A stretch of DNA of 64,000 bases from Thuidium tamariscinum (lineage: Eukaryota; Streptophyta; Bryopsida; Hypnales; Thuidiaceae): positions 40,720,821-40,784,820 of the forward strand of contig OX344750.2 of NCBI GenBank assembly GCA_947034885.2. Reading direction: 5' to 3'. Of the stretch, positions 22,143-35,200 are shown piece by piece. Position numbers and translations under genes: made by a program. Position 1 is the stretch's first letter. The number at the start of each line of letters is the position of its first letter. The notes beneath the pieces are model-generated. The model made no database searches. It was not told the DNA's origin and worked only from the letters and a program-made list of their open reading frames with translations.

Positions 22143-22380
22143 AAGCTTAAGGCGGTAAAACAGCCCATAGTGGTGAGAATTTGGAGTCTGCCCTCATGCC
22201 ATTGTTGAATTTTTTTTTCAAATTTCCCACATGAAGATAAGTGTGAGAAATAGTGAAAGCAATTGAAATTGTATTTTTCACACAAGGTATGAATTTGTTA
22301 TGAATTTCTAAAGCGATTAGCCCAAAAAGGGCTATAGGCTACCTCATGACCAACAAAAAATTGTATCCAATATACTAACT

Positions 22381-23353
22381 TCAACCCCTAATTGGTTTGA
22401 CTATGTTTTCATAAAAAAACCCTCCAAAACTGCCATTTCTTGTACAAGTACAAAAACTTAGAAAAAAAATCATTTTTAAATACATGTAATTGAAGGATCT
22501 TGTTGTAAATTGTTGAAAATCATTCTTGTTGAAAAGATGTAGAAAAAATTTCAGAATTTTCCACTAAATAAATTGAAAGATATTAGCATTTCAATTGACA
22601 AAAATCATTGTTTTGGCCTTGCAAAAACCTAGGCAGCTGCATTTCACAAGGTCACATTTGTATGAAAAAAGGTCGAATTGGTGGTTACCCTTTGGATTTA
22701 TTCTTCAACGCAATTTTGCTACATGATTTGAAAATTTTCAAATCATTTAGATATGCACAACATATAGGAAAAAAATAACAAGTAAAAAAAAAGTAGAAAT
22801 TAATCAAAATACAAAATTGTAAACAATTTATTTACGAAACTGAAAAATGTCGATTTCAATAGTTGAAATGTTGTAATTATAAAAAATATACACCTACTAT
22901 TTTTTTTTCCAAAAATATTGAAAATTGAATTAAATGAAGGATTTCAATTTTTCTTGTAGTGTAGAGATTCTATTACTACCCACAAACTACCCCAAACTAA
23001 AACTTCTCTTAACTTTTGACTCATCAATCAAAGTAGAATGATTCAAAACTTCCCATTTAGATATAAATCTAAAAAAATAATTTCAATTTTTGTTTCTTAG
23101 AAAAATAATTTTTAAAGAAGTTTTTCTTGCTACCCAAGTTGTTTACTGAGTAATGAAAACTTCATATTTGACAATAACTCTTTAGTTATGTAGCCAAGAG
23201 CTATAAAAATTGTTGGGCCTTAAAGCTATTCCTTGGAAAAATATTGTATCAAAATCTCTAAGAAAAAACAAAACAAAACTTCATTTATAGTGAGTTGCCT
23301 CAAATCTCTATATTGCCAAAAAAAAACACTAGTTTAGACATTTAGGATTTAAT
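22381..23353 (+). mobile_element. TTAA-type repeat, family B, copy of about 970 bp
   Basis: The left end is near CAACCCCTAATTGG and the right end near ACATTTAGGATTTAA. The first 570 bp match 5,900-6,725 and 29,040-29,730 in reverse. The region around 22,740-22,780 shows the uninterrupted sequence corresponding to the MITE insertion site at 6,172. Non-coding. Confidence 0.5.
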
Positions 23354-24788
23354 CACCTAGAGTGATCACAATAATTTTTGATGTAGAAGGTAATTAAAAG
23401 TCACCTTCTACGATTATTTACACTAAAAAAAGTAGGATATTCCTAATGAGGTGACTAATCACTCTATTGATGTCAGGTTAGAAATTGGTTGTGGCTTGGA
23501 AAATCATCATGTCCACTATGGGTTATATAGCAACAATGAGTTGCTTTACGTCAAACATACTTGGTATAGGATAAGGGACAATGAATTTGTGGAAATTACA
23601 CTGGGTTTAAACTATAGGACGGGCTAGGACCAAAAAACTTTGAAATTTAAGCAATCCTATTGGTTGAGAACGTAGGCACTATTAGGTGAAAGGTATCCTA
23701 TTTGTTGCATGATTTTTTTGGACCTAGTCTTAGATTCTAGTCTAAATCTAGCCTTAGTAACCTTATCCCTAAAGAAGATTGTCCCTATTCATACAATAAA
23801 CATAGAAAGTACCCAAAAAAACAAATGATGTTTGACATATTGTATAGGGTTAATTTTTTTAGCCTTACAAGAACAATTAGAGAGTATATTACAAAACTTA
23901 TGTAGTTTTTTAATGAGCAAAGAATTGTGAAAGATTTTCTTGAATTCATCCTTGCAATGAAGGAATATAAAAATAATATACTATCATTAGAAGAGATTTG
24001 GCTTCATAGAAGACTATGAGTTTTGGCACAATAGGGAATTCTAGGAACTACACCATTGCTGATATTCTTTTGTAGTTGGTAGATAGCCACACCACATTTT
24101 TAATTTTATTGTTTTTGGAAAAAAAAAAAACTCTGATTTTTTTTTCAATTTCAAAATCAACATTTTTTTGTTTTTTGTTTTAATTTATGACAAATGTCCT
24201 AAGTTAGCCGTTCCCTCACTACTACAAGAACAACATGGAGAATTGGCTTGATACAACCCTCTATTTTCCCAAATCTCTTTTAATGAGTGTAGTTCCCTCT
24301 TACATTAAGAATCAAGGTAACCAACTTAGGACAAAAAGAATGACTAGTTAGTTTGTTGTGTTGTTGGCATTGTTGAATTTTTAAAATTCCTCTATAAAGA
24401 CAAATGTGAGAAGTAAGAAGAGCTATTGAAATCTTATTTTTGACAAAAATGCATGAATTGGTTTTGAATTTTTGAATCTTGATTCCTAGTTTGCCCAAAA
24501 GAATTTTTAGTAGACTACCTCCAAACCAATGAAAAGTGTATCCATAATAGCCATCTTAACACTCACCTAAAACAATCACAATATTTCCAAAATGGCCACA
24601 ATATGAAGATCTAGAATAATCACTTATTATGATGAAATTTCCTCTTGAAAGGTAGAATATCCTATTGTAGTTACTAATTATGCCATTGCTATCATCAAAA
24701 ACATTCATTTGAATGTGTCTACTAACTCAACCTAATGTGATGTAGTCTAAAATCTCATTTATTGAAAAAAAATGTCATTTGTTGATGC
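23354..24788. other. AT-rich intergenic sequence, no gene seen
   Basis: Stops are frequent in all frames and no repeat relation was identified beyond general family resemblance. Confidence 0.45.
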
Positions 24789-25700
24789 AAGACTTTAGCC
24801 CCTAAAGAGCCAAATAGTGTCTTAGGGCAATAATGCAATTTGGGCATGTGCAACTAATTACTACAAACAAAGAGTTGTCATTTTTTTCTTAAATTTTTTT
24901 CAAACAACATGTTTCAGAAGAGTAGCTTTTAGGCACAAAATTTTTCATAACTTTTAACTACATGGTTAAAAAGTTATTGTATGACATCTAATTTTCAATT
25001 CTTAGTGGGCAACCAAAGCAACTCAAAGTATTTATTAAAACATCACTTTTTTTTAAAAATAAAAATTTGAACTAGTTTTCCATGATTTGTGTATAATTAT
25101 GTGAACAACTTTGAATCATTCCATATTGATTAATGAAATGAAAGTTATGAAGAGCTTTACTTTGTGGGTAGTTATAGATTCTAAACTCTAAAATAATCTT
25201 TGAAATCCTATATTTAACTCAATTTTCAATATTTCTGAAAAAACATAAAACATTGGATGTAGATTGATTATTACAACATTACAACCATTGGAATTGGGCA
25301 TTTTTCAATTCTAGAACTAAACTATTAACAATTTAGTGTTTTGAATCATTTTCTATTTCTTTCCACATACTATTGTATTTTTATTTGTTATATGGTTCCA
25401 AATGATTTACAAATTTTCAAGCATGTAGTCATTAACCAACTAACCTTAAAGAATGAATCCAAATAAGTACCACCATTTTGGACATCTTTTTATACAAATG
25501 TGACCTTGCCAAGTGCAATTGCCTAGTTATGCAAAGTTGAAAAAATGATTTTTATCAATTCAAATGCTAATATCTTGCAATCTACATGGAGGAAATTTTT
25601 GAAGTTTCTTCCACATCTTTTAAAATTAGAAAAATACTAAATCCCTTGGTTATTTGTATCCAAAAATGTTTTTTGTTTCTTTTAAAATATGATACTTGTA
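24789..25700 (-). mobile_element. TTAA-type repeat relic, family B
   Basis: The left edge TTTAGCCCCTAAAG resembles the terminal motif of family B and the segment 25,100-25,700 follows 5,900-6,690 closely. The expected right end is missing: similarity stops at about 25,705 where a different inverted-repeat element begins at 25,716. Confidence 0.5.
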
Positions 25701-25715
25701 CTAGAAATCAACAAT

Positions 25716-25925
25716 GCTAGTATGTGAGCATGAAAATGTGAGCACATGAGACTTGAGCATATACATTAGTAGATATCCCTCAACCATAGAAGGTGCTTAT
25801 ATATAAACATCTATACTATAGGTACTTACAACATGGAATGCATTATAATCATAGAAGGTTTCTATCTTGTAAATACTTATACCATGGGTGTATAGTCTTC
25901 TAGGCTCATAGGCTCACATAATAGC
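25716..25925. mobile_element. 210-bp inverted-repeat element, family G, copy 1
   Basis: The ends GCTAGTATGTGAGC and GCTCACATAATAGC form an inverted repeat. A second copy of almost the same length is at 62,116-62,324, with the same ACAATG flank on the left. Non-coding. Confidence 0.7.
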
Positions 25926-25929
25926 AACC

Positions 25930-26420
25930 TTTAGTGCCAAAGTAGTGATATAAAATGTTGTAGTCGTGCTTTGAAATTCATCATTCATCTACAATTTGGC
26001 AATTTCATCCAAGATTATTTATAATATGAAGTTTTGTAGGAAAAACTTCACAATTTGTTGCCATTTTGTAGCCAATTTTTTTCTTTTGTGCAATTTGATA
26101 CAAGATTGGTGGAAAAAAATCATACTAAAATGGTACAAATAAGCTCTTTGGCATAACCAACATACTCTAGAAAATGAACAACAATTTTTGCACATTGATG
26201 AAGGACTATGAGTCAAAATGCATGTGTACCCAAAATTGACTATTTGTAAGCTATCACCTCCATAATACTTTAAATAGAGATATACACTATCCAAAATGGC
26301 CCCTAACTCCACTTTAAACTTTGTCTTTGTAATGTGCATCATTTTAGATATCCTTCTTGTTAGTTTTTTTTTGAAACTAGGGGGTGATGTTTTAAGGAGA
26401 AGTTCATTTTAGGTGTAGTT
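25930..26420 (+). repeat. Dispersed repeats, families K and J
   Basis: 25,930-26,110 resembles 19,025-19,230. 26,130-26,420 resembles 30,050-30,515 (GCACATTGATGAAGGA, then CATTTTAGGTGTAGT). Non-coding. Confidence 0.5.
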
Positions 26421-26815
26421 ATTGTGGGGAGCCTAGATTAGGTTGAAGAAATGAAAGGTGAGATTTTAAATTTTTTTTCTATACCCATCATTGATGTAAA
26501 AATTTCCATCCTATTTAATGTTGCCAATTTTGAATTTGGCCACCTTAAATACCTAATCTTTAGTCTAGGATTCCAAATACAAATTCTAAATTCTAAAATT
26601 TCATCATCATTAGTAAGTAATTTGTTCATGTATCTTCCCTACGATAAAAATGTTGAATGAAGCTTTAAGTTCTCATCCTTCCTTAAAAGACTTGTACTAT
26701 TAGTATAGAAGAATCCAAATGAAAAGGAACAACTATTTTTTGCTTTTTTAGTTGGTAGACCACTTTGCATCTTGAAATGTATACAAGTAAGGAAAAAATT
26801 AGATAGAATCATCCA
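26421..26815. other. AT-rich intergenic sequence
   Basis: No gene or defined repeat seen. Confidence 0.4.
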
Positions 26816-27011
26816 TATATAGTAGAACCTCTCTTATTAAACCTTCTCTAGGTTGATAAACCTCTGTAACTCAATGTGTTAGACCGGTCTTGGACTAAGA
26901 CAAATTACAAAGGATGTGAGTTGATATGACCCTCTTTAAGTGAATAAACCTTTGTAACTCAATATGTTAGATAAGGCTAGGATTGATTGAGTTAGAGAGG
27001 TTCTATTGTAT
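26816..27011. mobile_element. 195-bp MITE with TAGAACCTCTCT-type ends
   Basis: Inverted ends AGTAGAACCTCTCT (26,820) and AGAGAGGTTCTATTGT (ending about 27,010) bound a small non-coding element with internal repeats around AACCTCTGTAACTCAAT. Non-autonomous DNA transposon by structure. Confidence 0.6.
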
Positions 27012-27067
27012 ACATACATTCATCTACAAAATTATCTGTTGTAAATACCTTTCATCTAAGTAATGAC

Positions 27068-27323
27068 ATTAGAAGGGATTTCAGGGCAAAAGAAGCCCGT
27101 TTCAATCATGTTCCTAAAACCATTCCAAAAGCCGTTGGTTGCTATCAGTGAGCAATTATTAAAAAAAATTGGTCCTAAGATGTGAAAAAAGTCCAAAATT
27201 TAATTTTTTTCAAAAAGAAATCGATGACATGGCACTCTCTTGACCACATCAGATTTGCATTCTTGGGGCAGTTTCCGCATTCTTGAAGTTCGGGAATTCA
27301 TAGTCCTCAAATCTCCTCTAATA
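27068..27323. mobile_element. MITE family F, copy 1
   Basis: Imperfect inverted ends ATTAGAAGGGATTTCAGG and CCTCAAATCTCCTCTAAT. The interior shares a TGGCACTCTCTTGACCACAT-like stretch with 58,034-58,311, so the two are probably the same family. Confidence 0.55.
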
Positions 27324-29039
27324 CAAATTTAGTATTTTTTTGGTAAGTGTTTAAATATTCTTCCATTTCCTAAAACATCATTCCAAATGTTAAAGTAGAC
27401 AATGTCCAATTTAGGTAAGATTTTGACAAAAATTTGCCTAAATTTTTTTTTGAAAGGGAGCTTAAGCACCAATGAGTGATATTATTGTTTGGTAGTCAAA
27501 ATTAATAAGGCAATGGCTTTATTTACATATTTAGAATAAGTCATGTAATGTGCACCCTCAAATGTAGTTGCACGTGGTAATTGAAAAGAGGTGACATATT
27601 ACTGCATTCATTTGTAAATGTTTTTCATAAAAAGAAAAATAGATGATGAAATCACCAATGGCATCTAAGATTTGCCATATTTGGGATAAAGTTTACTAAA
27701 CTTACATCATTTAAAAAACAAAAGTATAAAATTAATGGATTGATATGAGCAAAACTATATGATTTTTCCAATTTGCCTACATTCAATAGAGCTTATTGGG
27801 CTAAAATGGATTGAAATTCTTTTTTTATCAAGAAAAGTAATGAAATTTGACCAAGTGGGAACATGGTTTGTCCTTTAAGAGTTAAAAAAATGCACTTTGA
27901 TAATTTCACTTATAATTAGGGTTATCTTATAAGAAGAAATAATTCCAACTATTTTGTTTTTGGTTGATTTCTGTAAAGAGTTCTTTTGTCTAGGATTATT
28001 TTATCCTTTGAAGAAAAATGGAAATTTCAAAAAATTGTCTAAGAGATTTATTTGAAAAGCTTTTGTAACTTTGTAAAATTTTTAAGTCTAGAGTTGAAAA
28101 ATTGATCTTTTAATCTGGTAAAAATACCAAGGACTAAAAGGGTCTCATAAATGACTTCAAAAATTGTAGAATCAATAACATACCTATACACTCAAAAATC
28201 TAATAATTTTCAGTTCACTACCTTGGTGATAGGGTATAAATCCTTACAAGATTAAAATGTCATATAGGTGCATTTTTGAATGGTCCATAAGAAGATTCAA
28301 AAGCAACTCAATTAGCACTCTATTACTCTACAACTATGGTGCAACATATGTCAAATTGAAGATTTTTAGTTTTATATTGTTTGTTGAAGGTCATTTTGAC
28401 AATTTAGTCTTGAAAAAACATAGTTTTTGCAAATGCACTAAAAAGCTAATTTGATCAATTAGCTATGATGTTTAGCAGTTATGCTCATTTGTTTATAATT
28501 TCAACTTGCTCATGAGAGTCTTTTTTTCCCCTTAATTAGATAGGTGGATTGTTCTTTGGCTCTTTCTCAACAATGAATGTCCCCTCATTCAACCATGATA
28601 CACACAATTTATATTGGAGTACATTTTAAAAGCCGTTTGTCTTGAAGATAATGTAGTTAAGAGAGGTTTGAGTGTCCCACTACTCCCACATGAAAGATAC
28701 ACTATATAAGATTTTAGCAACAATGTGACAACAAGGGGATTTTTTTGAGTAAAATTCGAGCTTTGATGATTAAAAAAATCCAATAAAATAATAATGACAT
28801 ATCCTCCCTTAACCTTGAAGGAGCATTGTCTATTCAACAAACAAATGGGATTTTAGGTACATGCATCTATGATCTCAATTTATGTTAATATGATTTCTTT
28901 AAAAAAATTTGAAGATAAAAAAATTGATTAGCTTGATGGGAATATGATTTTTTTTCCAAATTAGTGCTTGAAAACAAAAGTTATGTCCAAATAAGCTCAA
29001 AATAAGGAAGATTGGATAGAAAAAAAATTCAAAATTTGA
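27324..29039. other. AT-rich intergenic sequence, no gene seen
   Basis: All frames are broken by stops. No repeat family was assigned. Confidence 0.45.
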
Positions 29040-29730
29040 ATTTCTTAAAAAAAAAATACTCATAAATTATATTTTTGTCTGCATGGAAAGCTTTGATTCA
29101 TTTCATTTGAATAAGTTATGTGTAAGTTATAGACAATCTTGTTCTTTGAGCAATCTAAGCATCTTTTAAAAAAAATAACTTGTTGAATTAATTTTTGAAC
29201 ACAACATTTACAATTTTCCTAAAATAAAGGTTCTACATAAATTTTTTTATAGAACAATCTCACCATTGGGATTAATGATTTTTAATTCCATCTTAGTAAT
29301 ATTATTAACTTAGATTTTTCCTCTATCTCATACCTACTTCTACTTAACAATTTTTTTAAGAATGAAAATTAATTTTTTTAAATTTAATTCTCTTCCCTAA
29401 ACTCTCAACTCAACTTCCCATGTAAAGATGTAAAGTTCAAAACTCTTTTGTGCAAAAAATTTAAGTTAAGAACATTCAAAGTCAAAAAAGCTAGTTTTGC
29501 AATGTGCTAAGAAAGTAATTTTTTTACTTTAAAACAAATATCTTGCAATCTATGCAGTAAAATATTTTCATATTTATTCTACATGCTTTCATGCTAATTA
29601 AGTGTAAGATCCTAAGGTTAGATATCATAAAAATAATAAATTTCAATCTTTTTTACTCTTTGCAATAGAAATGGCAGTTTTGAGTTTTTTTTGGAGAAAA
29701 AAGGCCTAAGTCTTTTAGGGGTTAATAGTT
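29040..29730 (-). mobile_element. TTAA-ended repeat, family B, copy
   Basis: Read in reverse from TTAACCCCTAAAAGACTTAG (end near 29,730) this matches the family B ends, including AACTGCCATTTC and ATCTTGCAATC-type motifs. Non-coding. Confidence 0.55.
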
Positions 29731-30049
29731 GAAATTACTAATTATTAGAAATTGTGAGGCCATATCAGTTTTTTGTAGATGAATCATATTATTATTTTCC
29801 AATGGGATAATGGTCCCTTTTGAAGGATGCAAAAGGAATCTCTATAATGAATAAAATTGTCTCATATGGCTCATTTGTCAAGCCAAGTGCTTGAATTAGC
29901 TGAAGTCTCCTAGTGATACCTTGGAAGACCATTGTTTAGTCATCTATATATCTATAATTACTTTAAATGGGACTATTTACTTGTTAGTTAGTTAGTTAGT
30001 TATAGTGAGATGTTTGGAATCGTGTGTCCTTTGGTCACATTCTTGGTAT

Positions 30050-30515
30050 TATAACTACACCTAAAACAACACAAACAAGCTATTGCATAACCAATATGTT
30101 GTAGAAAACAAACAATAATTTTTGCACATTGGTGAAGGATTGTGAATCAAAATGCAAGTCATTCCATAATTTTAGGATGCGTTGTGAATTACTTGCAAAA
30201 ATTCAAAGATGCAAGGTGGAGGGTGCTAAAAGTGTCATGTAGGTGATGCCCCAAAGTGCATTTTGATGCACATGAAGAAATGACACTACTAATACCAAAA
30301 CATGTCACAAAGAAGAATTTAGAACAGATTTCAAAATTGACTCCACTTGTAAAGTTGTCAACTCTATAGTTACATAATACTATAAATAGAAGTGCACACT
30401 ATTCAAATGGCCTTCAATCCTACCTTGCACTATTATAAAAAATTTCCCTATTCATTTTTCGTTTTGAATAAAGGACAGTTTTGAGGAGTAGTCCATTTTA
30501 GGTGTAGTCACTATA
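30050..30515 (+). repeat. Dispersed repeat, family J, longer copy
   Basis: Resembles 26,130-26,420, with about 170 bp of extra internal sequence. Ends near CATTTTAGGTGTAGTCACT. Non-coding. Confidence 0.5.
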
Positions 30516-30604
30516 CCATCAGATAGCCTTCGGCATTCTAGTTCACATCAAAAATATTGAATTTGGAAGTTTCTATGGTTTTAAAATTAGAAAATCACTA
30601 TTTA

Positions 30605-30648
30605 TTCTACTTTTAATATATTGTAGCAATGGCACAAGGCATACTAGT
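30605..30648 (+). mobile_element. Helitron-like terminal motif
   Basis: GTAGCAATGGCACAAGGC followed by CTAG and T (CTAG at 30,644-30,647) resembles the ends at 9,969, 10,215 and 38,196. Terminal motif only. Confidence 0.35.
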
Positions 30649-30829
30649 ATGACGGTATGCTCTCCACACACCCCACTTGGGATGAATAATGCTTTTTCAT
30701 CCAAGTGATGCATGTTTCATCCATGTCAACGGATCTTCACTCCCGTGCAATGATCTCAGAACAGATTCAGGGTTTTTAGCCAAATGTTCATTTTTGGAAG
30801 ATTTTTAAAAATTTATACAGAGGGCATGA

Positions 30830-31140
30830 AAAAATTAAGTAGAAAATGAGCAAAATTTAGCCAGTTTTGGGATCACTGCTCCCGTGTCGGAAATTGCTTT
30901 CCCTCCCCGCCCCACCAACATGCAGTGAAGTAAACTAAAAATAAAATAAAATAAGACAGCTGTCTCACAGCCAAGTGCAGATAAAGATTGGAAGGGCAAC
31001 GTGGCACAAAGACTTTCTGTGAAACAGGGACTCCCTCCAGTCATTTGGTCATTGGCCCTGGGAAACTGGCCGGAACCAATGGGAAGGCTGGAATCCGCTT
31101 CCAACTTAAATATCTTCAGCCAGACAATTACAACAGGCTA
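30830..31140. other. Moderately GC-rich unassigned sequence
   Basis: Composition is more balanced than in the flanks. No gene or domain recognised. Confidence 0.35.
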
Positions 31141-31725
31141 AGGGCCAGCTTCCATGCGAGTCGGGCCGGTCGAACTTGCAAGGGAGAGCTACAGTGAGAA
31201 GTGGGTGATGACACTTCTATGTGGGCCTAGTGGGTGGGGAGATATCGGGTAAGAAAAGGACACGTAATGATTCACCTCGTTCACCAATATCAATGAAACT
31301 TGATCTCCGGCTTCTCTGCTCACCAAGGCCGGCAACACAATCGGTGCGAGTTGCTCGTCTTGTAGTACTTTTGCTACCAGCCCGACTCACATGGAAGCTA
31401 GGCCTAACTCCTTTTTTGTCAATGCGGTACACCGAACGTTAAATCCTACCAACGAAGGTGGGCCTTGCCTGGCCGGGGTGAACTGATTCCCTCGCTTGGC
31501 ACCGATATCGGTGAAACTTGAGCTCCTGCTTCTCTGCTCACCGAGGCCGGCAACACAATCGGTGCGAGTTGCTTGTCTTGTAGGACTTTTGCTACCAGCC
31601 CGACTCACATGGAAGCTAGGCCTAACTCCTTTTTTATCAGTGCGGCACGCAGAACGTTAAATCCTACCAACAAAGGTGGGCCCTACCTGGCCGGGGTGAA
31701 CTGATGCCCTCGCTTGGCCACTTGG
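31141..31725. repeat. 228-bp tandem duplication with an inverted edge
   Basis: Two direct copies (about 31,260 and 31,488 onward) share AACACAATCGGTGCGAGTTG and CACATGGAAGCTAGGCC; the landmark spacing is 228 bp. A third partial start follows at about 31,697. The outer left edge (AGCTTCCATGCGAGTCGGGC, 31,149) is the reverse complement of the repeat interior with few changes, giving a foldback layout. GTTAAATCCTACC...GGTGGGCC inside resembles the arm ends of the foldback element at 3,607-4,555. Confidence 0.75.
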
Positions 31726-31965
31726 GAAAATGATGGAATTTTTCTTACTTTTTCCAAATAATTTCTTTTTCAAATTCTGAATTCATATTCCTAACATTCA
31801 GTAGCATGTTGTGGCACTGCCTTCCTTCTAGAGTGAAGGGTGTGGCATATTCCACACCCAAACAACCTCTCTATCTTCCACATGTCCACTTCCTTCAATA
31901 GTTACTGATGAAATATTGTTGGGGTGTCAAATACTCCACACCCTCTAAAGGCAATGCCAACCAAT

Positions 31966-32235
31966 GCTAAGATAGCAGTACTCATAACCGTCAAAATAAG
32001 AAATTCAGTAGAGTTCAAGGTATCTTTTTCTAGAAAAAATATTTTTACAATATTAGCAACTGAAAATCATGAATTTAAAAAAAAATTGAATTTTTGGACA
32101 AGGCATCTAATTCTTGTGAATTTTCAAAGTAGAACTCAAAAAAAATTGAATTTTTGGACAAGGCATCTAATTTTTGTGAATTTTCAAAGTAGAACTCACT
32201 AGGGCACCCTACACCACACTCTAGTAAATCTACCT
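31966..32235. mobile_element. 385-bp repeat, diverged copy 3
   Basis: Shares CCGTCAAAATAAGAAATTC, then a TATTAGCAA..TGAAAATCATGAAT stretch and CTCACTAGGGCACC with the copies at 1,804 and 18,175. It contains an exact-period 60-bp tandem duplication. Confidence 0.55.
32081..32200 (+). repeat. 60-bp tandem duplication
   Basis: 32,081-32,140 and 32,141-32,200 are almost identical. It lies inside the diverged repeat copy, so the duplication happened after insertion. Confidence 0.9.
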
Positions 32236-35200
32236 TGATTCTTACAACAAAATCTAAAAAATTCAGAGTTTACCAATCAAAATTAAGAATGGGTGATACT
32301 TTTGAGGTACTCTTGAAGACAATTTAAAGGCACTCTACTTGCTAGTTATGGGTGTAGTAACGGTTATGGATGCTTCTACCTTATTGAATGTTATGTTTGC
32401 AATTAAAAGCTCCAAATTAGTTAGGATGAATGCACAATATAAACTAAATAAGCACAAAATAGGAAACTTTTTATTTTACTCGCACCCCTGGAATGATTTG
32501 GAATGGCTAAACAAGGGGGCTAGTTCACCCCACCCCCATGCCTGGGATGGATTTACCTAGAGGAAAACACAGGATTTTTTTTGCGGATAGTTAGTTTGTT
32601 TTTGTTTTTCAAATTCTGAATACATATTTAGTTTGCAATTTTGGGACCCCAAATTAGAGCAGGATGATAAATTCATCCTACAAAATAGAACCAACCGGGT
32701 AAAACTTGTATTATCTTAAGGTAAAAGTAAAAAGTCCCCTATTTTGTGCCACATTTTTTGATATATACGATCACCCCTCCTCACTAATTTGGAATCTTTG
32801 ATTGCAACATGAATTCAAAATTTGCAAAATAAAATTTATGCAAAAAATTAAAAAAATTGGTATGTATCCCTTCGATACATCCAACCCATTGGTCCCACTT
32901 CTTGGTTTATTGCCAATTTTTAGCTGAATTCTTTTCTAGTGCAAATTGGCATTGGAAAGCGGAAAAAAACCCTATTGATCATTTAACTAAATTTTTAAAT
33001 GTTCAAAGTCTTCTCCATAAATGACTACTTGACAAAAATCATCATAAAGGTATACTTTAGAATAATATTTTGGAATTTTTTGTAACACAAAATTCAATTG
33101 CAAGGTAGATAATATTGAAGAATTGATATAAAAATAAAAATTGTAGACTTTGAGTTTTAGGTTTCATTTGTACAATTAGATCATCAATGCTATCACAAGT
33201 CATTTTTTTTTAATGAACTTCAAAAGCAAAATTTCAAATTTCTTCCTAAATTCAATTGCAAACAAACTGTTATCATTTATAGAGTAAAATTTGTTGGTAT
33301 GGATTTGAAATGTGGAAATTCTCTTGACATAGTTAAAAAAAAAATTTTAAATTTTATATCTATGACTTCACTTTTGCAAATTTAGTTTTGAATGAGAGTT
33401 AATGCAATTTTGGCTTGGTCAACCACTTGATGTACTTTGACATTTGTAATTTTAGAAAAATATATATTCTAGTGACAACAAATCCAACCATTAACTAGGA
33501 TAATAACTTGATAAAATATTTTGACAGATTCCAATGACTTTCATCTAAGCAACAAGGAGAATGATACCTAAGTTTGAATTTGTTAGTTGTCTAGTAATTG
33601 GACATTAAAGTACTTTAGGATTAAATGATTCCATGCATGTTCTCATTTAGTATAAGGCAACATTAATTTTTTATCGTGTAGAAAGATAGAAGCTATAGGG
33701 ATTGCAATATTTTGTAATTTTAGCCCCAAAATTGACACTACTATGAATTTAAGAAGTTAGAAAGTGCTCCAAACCTATAGTCAATGTCTCTCTAGACTCC
33801 TTTAATTTTGATCATTGAAGAATTAAGTTCCTATTCACTCCTTCCTACTTTCTTGTTCACTTTTTTTTAGATATGTGTCATAATCTAATTATTTCCAATC
33901 TTGGAAAGGAGAAAAAAAATTGCATTCTAAGGTTTGGTAGGAAATCTTTTTGGCCTTAGTTGGAAATAATTCCACCCTTTATGTTAGATATGGCTATGTG
34001 GTAAGAAATTGGTGGTTCTATCATACCTCTTCATTTGCAATCTTAATATTGTGTGGCCAACTCTAAAAGAAGTCACATAATTTTCAGAGTTGTATGCTTA
34101 TTTCACAAATTATATCAAAGTGAAATTCTAATTTTTTGATGAAAATTTTAATTTTTATGAATTTTGAAGTGGTCTACCCTAAAATTTTTAAAACCACATA
34201 TACGCATAAAAAGTAATAAACTTTCCTCAAACAAACCATGATCTCCTTTTGTGTATATTGTATCACTAAAATATTCACAAATAAAAGATTATTAGGTAGT
34301 CCCTTATTGGTATTATATAATGTATTGATTTTGTTAGGAAATTAATGAATTTGGAAAAAAAAATTGGATGACTTTTGATGTTTTATATAGATAAATTTTG
34401 ATGTTTTATTTGGACATAATTAGAGCCAAGAGTAGGGTGAAAAAATTAGTTGGTGAAGTAGAAAATTGGTCTACATTAGCAGTCTATAGGTTTCTAAAAA
34501 GACTCATATTTAATCTTAAAATTATTTTTTTAAATTTATTTTTGGTCACTGGAGAGATGAAGATACTTATATAAATTTCAACCATATTACTAAAACTGAC
34601 CCCTAGAGATTCTTCTCTACATTCCTAAAATATATATCTTCTATAGTTCTATTTATGAGATTCTCTATTTGATTTTGGATACACTTATTTTCAACACCTT
34701 GAAAATTCATCATTTATATAATATACAACAATACTTTACATAGTTTCATAAATAAAGTTGACATTGTTGAATTTAAAAAAAATTCTACCGATAAAGACAA
34801 ATGTGAAAAATGGAGAAAACTTGTGGGTGTTGAGAAGGCGCTTACCACCATACTCCATTCAACTATTATAGACATTCAAAAAATGACCTTGTCATCAAAT
34901 ATGGATCTAAATTTTTTTTGAGGGAAAATAAATGTCTGTTGTTTTTATTATAGAGTCTACTTCCTAGTAAATAAAGATGAAACTTACCATTTGAGTTCAT
35001 GAAGTTAGGAAAGTTGAAACATTCCCAATAGACACTTCATTCATGCTGGTCTTTCAAACTATAACTATCCTAAAGAATGGTGAGAAATATTGAATTTTTT
35101 TATTTTGTCATTTGGATGGAGACTATAAAATTAACTCTTGCATTAACTACAGTTTCTGAATGTTAATTTCCAAATTAAATCTACAATTGCATTATACTAT

